Shown one piece after another: positions 1 to 3,574 of a stretch of 5,577 bases of DNA. Made by a program: the position numbers and the translations under genes. The stretch is from contig JBJOQZ010000056.1 in NCBI GenBank assembly GCA_046049705.1, positions 1-5,577 of the forward strand, read 5' to 3'. The stretch comes from DALYDD01 sp046049705 (GTDB taxonomy: Bacteria > Patescibacteriota > Minisyncoccia > Phycocordibacterales > CAIZLB01). A model generated the notes under the pieces. It worked only from the letters and a program-made list of their open reading frames with translations. It did no database searches and was not told the DNA's origin. Every line of letters starts with the position of its first letter. Within the stretch, counting starts at the first letter, position 1.

Positions 1-939
1 CCTGGTTCAGTTCTTGATGTAACCACTCTTCGCTCGCTCACTCAAACAGAACTTGCTTCAGTTTTGCCTAGTATTCGTGTCATTTCGCGTGTGACACCAT
101 CTGATAAGCAGATGTTGGTCAAAGCCTTTCAAGAGGCAGGTGAAGTTGTGGCCATGACCGGTGACGGGATAAATGATGCGCCATCGATAAAAGCAGCTGA
201 TGTAGGTATTGCTATGGGGTCAGGTACTGAAGTATCACGAAGTGTCGCCGATGTCGTCTTACTCGATGATAATTTTGAGACCATCGTCGCTGCTGTCGAA
301 GAGGGAAGGCAGATTATGAAAAATATTCGCAAGGCATTGGTATACTTATTATCAAATGTGGCTGACGGTATCATCTTAATCGGTGGCGCAGTCTTGATAG
401 GTGTGCCACTTCCGATCAATGCTTTGCAAATGCTTTGGGTCAATTTTTTCTCCGACAGTTTTCCTGCACTCGCGTTTGCATTTGAAAAAGAAAAGAATGT
501 TTTTCTTGAAGGATCTGTAGATAGGAGTAAGGGATTGTTCACGCCGATTATGAAATTTTTAGTTGGAGTAATTGGACTGATCACAAGTCTTTTCTTGTTC
601 ATTGTATATATGGTTTTAATTCGATTTGGATTTGATATGCAAATAGTACAAACGTTTATTTTTGCTGCTTTTGGTACATATACGTTGTTCGTGGCATTAT
701 CGGTACGAAGTCTTGAACAAAGTATTTTTAAATATTCTTTCATTTCTAATCCACAGATGCTGTATGGGGTTGGAATTGGTTTTATCCTAATGATTATTGC
801 TGTATATCATCCAGTACTCCAATCTATTCTTGGCACAGTCTCGCTTCCACCGGTATGGCTTGGAGGGGTATTGCTGGTTGGTATCACAAATATCTTACTC
901 GTGGAGACATCTAAGTGGTTATATCGAAAATGGAGATAA
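1..939 (+). CDS. P-type cation-transporting ATPase (Ca2+-pump-like, P2A type), 5'-truncated
   Basis: This is the C-terminal part of an ATP-driven membrane cation pump; the reading frame is open from the first base and the start lies outside the window, so a TTG at 64 is not the real start. The P-domain motif TGDGIND is at window codons 53-59, followed by the typical stretch leading into M5. Six hydrophobic segments follow, matching M5-M10 of P2-type pumps. The ion-site residues of SERCA can be aligned: N768 matches N119 (bases 355-357), E771 is replaced by D122, N796 matches N148, T799 is replaced by S151 and D800 matches D152 in the M6 motif LWVNFFSDSFPA. This pattern favours Ca2+ or a related divalent ion over heavy-metal (P1B) or Kdp-type pumps, but substrate is inferred. 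The nucleotide-binding domain, actuator domain and DKTGT phosphorylation site are upstream and unseen. It ends with TAA, 18 nt before the next gene. Confidence 0.93.
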   Translation, partial: PGSVLDVTTLRSLTQTELASVLPSIRVISRVTPSDKQMLVKAFQEAGEVVAMTGDGINDAPSIKAADVGIAMGSGTEVSRSVADVVLLDDNFETIVAAVEEGRQIMKNIRKALVYLLSNVADGIILIGGAVLIGVPLPINALQMLWVNFFSDSFPALAFAFEKEKNVFLEGSVDRSKGLFTPIMKFLVGVIGLITSLFLFIVYMVLIRFGFDMQIVQTFIFAAFGTYTLFVALSVRSLEQSIFKYSFISNPQMLYGVGIGFILMIIAVYHPVLQSILGTVSLPPVWLGGVLLVGITNILLVETSKWLYRKWR

Positions 940-948
940 TGGTATACT
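940..948 (+). promoter_or_regulatory. Extended -10 promoter of the HIT gene
   Basis: TGGTATACT is an extended -10 element (TGn plus TATACT, one mismatch to TATAAT) directly after the ATPase stop codon. No convincing -35 box lies 15-18 nt upstream, which is acceptable for extended -10 promoters. A start about 7 nt downstream would fall at about 955, only a few bases before the ATG at 958, giving an almost leaderless mRNA. The same 12 bases, AATGGTATACTT, recur at 2475-2486. Confidence 0.55.
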
Positions 949-957
949 TGATGTCAT

Positions 958-1386
958 ATGACTACTCAATTATCTAAAAATATATCTGAAAATCAATGCG
1001 TATTTTGTGGGATTGTCGCACACAATATCCCGCATCATGAAATTATTTGGCAAGACGATATGTATCTTGCATTTATGGATGCTTTGCCATTAAAACGTGG
1101 TCATGTTTTGGTTATTCCGAAACAACACATTGAGCATGTTCTTGATATGTCTGAAGATATATACGATGGTCTCATGAAAGCGGCACGAAAGATTGCCGCA
1201 CCGCTCAAAGAATTACTCGGAGCAGAATATCTTTGTTTTGTGATTGAAGGGAGAAGTGTTCCACATGTCCATGTACACTTGATTCCACTTCAAAAAGGCG
1301 AAAGTTTGGGTCTAAGAGAACCAATTGAAAGCACAGTGGAAGATAGGGCTATGATTGCTGTTCAATTAGGTTCACTGGTAAGGTAG
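958..1386 (+). CDS. HIT (histidine triad) family nucleotide hydrolase/transferase
   Basis: This is a 142-residue protein of the usual length for a single HIT domain. HIT proteins hydrolyse or transfer nucleoside monophosphates from substrates such as dinucleoside polyphosphates or AMP-lysine and act in the cytosol. The triad HVHVHLI is visible with H103, H105 and H107; by analogy with HINT1 the middle histidine, H105, is the nucleophile. It is preceded by RSVPH, as in Fhit/HINT relatives. The N-terminal half has CVFCGI (C14 and C17), the usual start of a Zn-type HIT protein, then the block FMDALPLKRGHVLVIPKQH, which is diagnostic. The stretch before the triad is shorter than in HINT1 and lacks its GxNxG-like loop. 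The ATG at 958 puts CxFC at the expected distance from the N-terminus. There is no Shine-Dalgarno sequence. Exact substrate is unknown. Confidence 0.93.
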   Translation: MTTQLSKNISENQCVFCGIVAHNIPHHEIIWQDDMYLAFMDALPLKRGHVLVIPKQHIEHVLDMSEDIYDGLMKAARKIAAPLKELLGAEYLCFVIEGRSVPHVHVHLIPLQKGESLGLREPIESTVEDRAMIAVQLGSLVR

Positions 1387-1420
1387 TGGATTTTGAGTAA
1401 AAGGCGTGTAGGTGCGGTAC

Positions 1421-1448
1421 TTGACAGAAATATTTTATGTACTATAGT
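1421..1448 (+). promoter_or_regulatory. Sigma-70-type promoter of the GC-rich orphan gene
   Basis: A perfect TTGACA -35 box (1421-1426) is followed after 16 nt by TATAGT (1443-1448), four of six with the strongest positions kept. It is the only consensus -35 I see in the window. Transcription would start at about 1455 and leave a leader of about 100 nt before the ATG at 1558. The promoter lies in AT-rich DNA just after the HIT gene, while the transcribed unit becomes GC-rich from about 1480. Confidence 0.65.
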
Positions 1449-1492
1449 TGTGACACTGAATAGTTCCTTACATAAAAGCACATCGTCGTGCC

Positions 1493-1516
1493 GGGTAACC
1501 CCTTGGGGGGTTGCTC
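1493..1516 (+). promoter_or_regulatory. Stable hairpin in the leader of the orphan gene
   Basis: GTAACCCC (1495-1502) pairs with GGGGTTGC (1507-1514) around a TTGG loop; two more outer pairs, G1493-C1516 and G1494-T1515 (wobble), bring it to about 10 bp. There is no T-run after it, so it is not an ordinary terminator. A smaller hairpin, GTTTG-GTG-CAAAC, follows at 1526-1538. The hairpin lies within the transcript predicted from the promoter at 1421-1448 and about 40 nt before the start codon, so it could affect translation or mRNA stability. That role is inference. Confidence 0.5.
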
Positions 1517-1557
1517 ATGTTTACTGTTTGGTGCAAACATACAACCGTAATCCAGTC

Positions 1558-2334
1558 ATGTCCACTACTACAACAATGAGCGCTGCCGAAAGTGCAGCGC
1601 ATGACGCCCTCAAGCTCACACTTGAACCACTCGCCGCCCTGTTTGGTGGCAATACCGTTCTCGACATCCTCGCCAATCCAGGGCTCGTCCCTGAGGCGCT
1701 GGTTCAAGAACAGTTCGTCGGAGTCAAGTCGCCACAAGGACCTGAGGGTGCCGAACCAAAACTTCTCGGCTCACTCTCGACGGGGCTCCAAGCCCTCTTT
1801 GCATCAATTGGCCAGGCGGCCAAGTTGCTGCATAAAGCTACTACCGCCTTCGAAACCTTTCACACGGAACATCAGAAGCGGCATGATCACAATGCCGTTG
1901 ATGAACTCTACTCTGCAATGGGTACCAGTGAATCGGAAGAAGTGGGTGATGAAGAAGGCGGCGAAGAGTCTGTTGACCAAGGGTGTGTTGCAGTAAATGC
2001 AGCGCACGCTACCCTACGCGGATTTGCCGAAATCCTCGACCGCCGCCGCCAGGTGTTCTGGGGGCTGATCAATGATCGGTTCCCTGATGCCGGCAATATG
2101 AGTATCACTGCTGCAAGAACAGTGGTGGAAACGGCCGCGAAATCCGATGGGTCAGATCTGGTAAGCCAACTCCCTCCTGGGCTCGCTGAAGCGCTGATGG
2201 GAGGTGGTGTCCTCGGGGGTCTGGTCGAAGTGAAAATCGGCAGTAAAGGCTCAGGGGGCCCCTTAGGTGGTCTGCTTGGGAACCTCAGCGGGCTCCTCCG
2301 CCGCCGACGCGGTGGCCCTGGTGGCCCCAACTAA
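1558..2334 (+). CDS. GC-rich orphan protein of unknown function, 258 residues
   Basis: I do not recognise a family. The frame is clearly coding: 259 codons with a regular preference for C/G-ending codons (CTC, GCC, GGC). Visible layout: Ser/Thr-rich start (1-8); an Ala/Leu-rich, probably helical part (9-56); a short Pro/Gly linker (58-67); a second helical part (69-101); a His-rich stretch with H102, H105, H109 and H111; an acidic low-complexity linker (124-140); a third helical part with RRR at 162-164 and W168; then a glycine-rich tail from about 215 ending in RRRR (248-251) and GGPGGPN. There is no signal peptide and no clear membrane segment. The ATG at 1558 was chosen because the upstream open frame runs through the promoter and leader hairpin; ATG 1576 is an alternative. 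No Shine-Dalgarno sequence is seen. Base composition is unlike the neighbours, pointing to recent transfer or unusual codon selection. It has its own promoter and terminator. Confidence 0.72.
   Translation: MSTTTTMSAAESAAHDALKLTLEPLAALFGGNTVLDILANPGLVPEALVQEQFVGVKSPQGPEGAEPKLLGSLSTGLQALFASIGQAAKLLHKATTAFETFHTEHQKRHDHNAVDELYSAMGTSESEEVGDEEGGEESVDQGCVAVNAAHATLRGFAEILDRRRQVFWGLINDRFPDAGNMSITAARTVVETAAKSDGSDLVSQLPPGLAEALMGGGVLGGLVEVKIGSKGSGGPLGGLLGNLSGLLRRRRGGPGGPN
2311..2328 (+). repeat. 9-nt tandem duplication at the 3' end of the orphan gene
   Basis: GGTGGCCCT is followed directly by GGTGGCCCC, encoding Gly-Gly-Pro twice just before the final Asn. It is a small in-frame duplication that adds to the glycine-rich tail. 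Confidence 0.7.
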
Positions 2335-2336
2335 GA

Positions 2337-2361
2337 AGTCAGCCAGGTTCAAATCCTGACT
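2337..2361 (+). other. T-arm-like stem-loop between orphan stop codon and terminator
   Basis: CAGG-TTCAAAT-CCTG (2344-2358) has the 7-nt loop sequence typical of a tRNA T-loop, closed by 4 bp. An alternative 6-bp helix, AGTCAG (2337-2342) with CTGACT (2356-2361), would enclose it. I find no matching 5' acceptor, D-arm or anticodon arm in the 100 nt upstream, so this is not a complete tRNA. It may be a tRNA relic, a mimic in the mRNA 3' end, or chance. Confidence 0.35.
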
Positions 2362-2367
2362 GCGACT

Positions 2368-2402
2368 GCTCGTTCTCCTTGTGGGAACGAGCGGTTTTTT
2401 TT
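2368..2402 (+). terminator. Intrinsic terminator of the orphan gene
   Basis: GCTCGTTC (2368-2375) pairs perfectly with GAACGAGC (2385-2392), and a T-run of eight follows after GG (2395-2402). This is a textbook rho-independent terminator, 34 nt after the orphan gene's stop, and it closes the unit that begins with the promoter at 1421. Confidence 0.92.
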
Positions 2403-2457
2403 ATTATATTTTTTTCAAATACCAACTCTATGTTTATGTTTCAAAGCCATATAGACA

Positions 2458-2485
2458 TTGCAATATCTCATATCAATGGTATACT
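2458..2485 (+). promoter_or_regulatory. Promoter of the RRM protein gene
   Basis: An extended -10, TGGTATACT (2477-2485), lies 16 nt after TTGCAA (2458-2463, four of six to the -35 consensus). Its 12-base context AATGGTATACTT is identical to the one before the HIT gene. Transcription from about 2491 would give a leader of about 160 nt before the ATG at 2653. The DNA from 2403 to 2457 is AT-rich and shows nothing else. Confidence 0.6.
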
Positions 2486-2529
2486 TTGCCCAAGGGTTTT
2501 CGCGTACGTGATTTCACATATATAGACAG

Positions 2530-2585
2530 TCGACGAGCGCTCATTTCGGTGCTCACTGATCAAAACGGTCAGCGAATCAAGTCGA
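2530..2585 (+). promoter_or_regulatory. Possible structured RNA leader (three-way junction) upstream of the RRM gene
   Basis: Three helices can form together: TCGAC (2530-2534) with GTCGA (2581-2585); GAGCGCT (2535-2541) with GGTGCTC (2548-2554), which includes two G-T wobbles; and CTGATC (2556-2561) with GGTCAG (2567-2572), with one wobble. The first two would stack end to end, and only A2555 separates the second from the third. A competing outer helix is TTCG (2499-2502) with CGAA (2573-2576). Another hairpin, GCAAT-GACA-ATTGC, lies at 2615-2628. The segment has no T-run and no SD, and matches no riboswitch class I know. It makes up much of a gene-free gap of 318 nt (2335-2652). Confidence 0.35.
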
Positions 2586-2652
2586 AAAGATGAATTGTGC
2601 TTCGTGTGTCCCTGGCAATGACAATTGCAATTAATTAGTTTGTAAACACAAT

Positions 2653-3030
2653 ATGGAAAATAAGTTATATGTAGGTGGTTTGCCTTATTCAACTACTGAA
2701 GATTCATTACGAGCAGCTTTTTCACAAGCTGGAAACGTAACTGCAGCTCAAATTATCATGGATAAGATGACAGGCCGATCAAAAGGTTTTGGATTCGTTG
2801 AAATGGCAACTGCTGAAGAAGCACAGAATGCAATTGCAATGTATCATGGCAAGGACTTCGAAGGACGAATGCTTACAGTAAATGTAGCTCGACCTAAGGA
2901 AGAAGGTGCACCACGACGATCTTTCGGTGGTGACCGAGGTGGACGAGGAGGTTTCGGCGGTGGAGACCGTGGAAGCCGAGGTGGATTTGGTGGTGGAGAC
3001 TACGGTCGAGACCGACGATCTTCTTGGTAA
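2653..3030 (+). CDS. RRM-domain RNA-binding protein with RGG tail
   Basis: This is a 125-residue single-RRM protein that binds single-stranded RNA, similar in build to cyanobacterial Rbp proteins and plant glycine-rich RNA-binding proteins. RNP2 is LYVGGL (residues 5-10) and RNP1 is KGFGFVEM (44-51), so the stacking aromatics Y6, F46 and F48 are all present. The RRM spans about residues 4-81. The tail (86-125) is Gly/Arg/Asp-rich and contains an 11-residue repeat with the unit RGGFGGGD at 98-105 and 109-116, ending in RDRRSSW. Such tails add non-specific RNA affinity and can promote condensation. Bacterial relatives are often cold- or stress-responsive; here the long leader with potential structure would allow post-transcriptional control, though this is inferred. 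The ATG at 2653 gives the normal RRM N-terminus; no Shine-Dalgarno sequence precedes it. Its own promoter and terminator make it monocistronic. Confidence 0.95.
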   Translation: MENKLYVGGLPYSTTEDSLRAAFSQAGNVTAAQIIMDKMTGRSKGFGFVEMATAEEAQNAIAMYHGKDFEGRMLTVNVARPKEEGAPRRSFGGDRGGRGGFGGGDRGSRGGFGGGDYGRDRRSSW

Positions 3031-3083
3031 TATCTCACTTACATCCGCTCTATGCTTACAACGCATAGAACATGATGATAAAC

Positions 3084-3110
3084 AAAAAACACCCCAAAGG
3101 GTGTTTTTTG
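3084..3110 (+). terminator. Intrinsic terminator after the RRM gene
   Basis: AAAAAACACCC (3084-3094) pairs with GGGTGTTTTTT (3099-3109) around a CAAA loop, 53 nt after the stop codon. The A-run before and T-run after make it potentially active in both directions, but no convergent gene exists. The -10 box of the next gene begins only 17 nt downstream. Confidence 0.9.
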
Positions 3111-3126
3111 TTTTGTTGATGTGGGG

Positions 3127-3132
3127 TATAAT
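3127..3132 (+). promoter_or_regulatory. -10 box of the doxX-GDPD operon
   Basis: This is a perfect TATAAT, with transcription expected at about 3139, leaving about 38 nt before the ATG at 3177. The place for a -35 box is taken by the T-run of the preceding terminator and gives no good match, so the upstream contact is uncertain. Confidence 0.55.
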
Positions 3133-3176
3133 AATACACGTTAGTAAAAGCGTAATTAAAAATAAAGAAATATTTT

Positions 3177-3572
3177 ATGAAATTTACATCTCGAAATGTT
3201 GACCTTGGTCTTCTTTTGCTCCGTATCGTAGTTGGAGGAGTATTCATTAACCATGGCCTTATGAAGCTTACAAATATGCAGGGAACTATTGGTTTCTTCG
3301 ACTCTCTTGGTTTTGGACCATTTCTCGCATATGCAGTAGCTCTTATCGAAACTATTGGAGGACTCTTCATGGTCCTTGGTCTTTGGACGCCTGTAATTGC
3401 AATTCTTTTTGCAATTATCATGCTTGTAGCAATCTTCAAAACAAAGATGGGTAACTTTAGCAAAGCTGAACTCGACCTCGTTATGCTCCTTGCTTCTGCA
3501 GCAGTATTCTTCGCTGGAAATGGTAAGTATGCAATTAAAGGTAAAACAAATAATACGACACCTACGGTGTAA
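3177..3572 (+). CDS. DoxX family membrane protein
   Basis: This is a 131-residue, four-helix inner-membrane protein of the DoxX family, the usual length. Hydrophobic segments lie at about residues 8-26, 48-69, 71-88 and 99-114. The family signature is visible as LLLRIVVGGVFINHGLMKL with R16, H26, G27 and K30, and the second helix carries the conserved ETIGG with E58. The family takes its name from a subunit of an archaeal thiosulfate:quinone oxidoreductase, and bacterial members have been linked to redox or thiol stress and membrane integrity, but most have no proven reaction; none should be assumed here. The ATG at 3177 places the first helix at the usual distance from the N-terminus. There is no clear Shine-Dalgarno sequence, only an A-rich leader. 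The stop is 2 nt before the next start, which suggests co-transcription and translational coupling with the phosphodiesterase. Confidence 0.9.
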   Translation: MKFTSRNVDLGLLLLRIVVGGVFINHGLMKLTNMQGTIGFFDSLGFGPFLAYAVALIETIGGLFMVLGLWTPVIAILFAIIMLVAIFKTKMGNFSKAELDLVMLLASAAVFFAGNGKYAIKGKTNNTTPTV

Positions 3573-3574
3573 CA

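Noticed and set aside
1493..1516. Leader hairpin read as an intrinsic terminator of the HIT gene
   Set aside because: No T-run follows the stem, and it lies downstream of the orphan gene's promoter, so it belongs to that gene's leader.
1393..1557. Upstream extension of the orphan gene to a TTG at 1393
   Set aside because: The frame is open, but it would run through a consensus promoter and the leader hairpin, is AT-rich unlike the gene, and starts with a rare codon without a ribosome site.
1592..1996. 134-codon plus-strand frame inside the orphan gene
   Set aside because: Out-of-frame shadow; Ser/Arg-rich, no start signal, and the other frame has consistent coding character.
1908..2330. 140-codon open frame on the minus strand opposite the orphan gene
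   Set aside because: It is the Pro/Arg/Ser-rich complement expected from GC-rich coding DNA; codon pattern supports only the plus frame.
2280..2366. Complete tRNA gene ending at the T-arm-like motif
   Set aside because: No 5' acceptor strand complementary to the downstream bases, no D-arm and no anticodon arm at the right distances; the upstream bases are coding.
2381..2485. N-terminal part of an open frame running from the terminator into the RRM leader
   Set aside because: It begins inside the terminator hairpin and T-run and crosses the RRM promoter, so this part cannot be a sensible gene start.
2906..3202. 98-codon plus-strand frame over the end of the RRM gene
   Set aside because: Val/Glu/Thr-rich shadow of the RGG-coding repeats that runs through the terminator.
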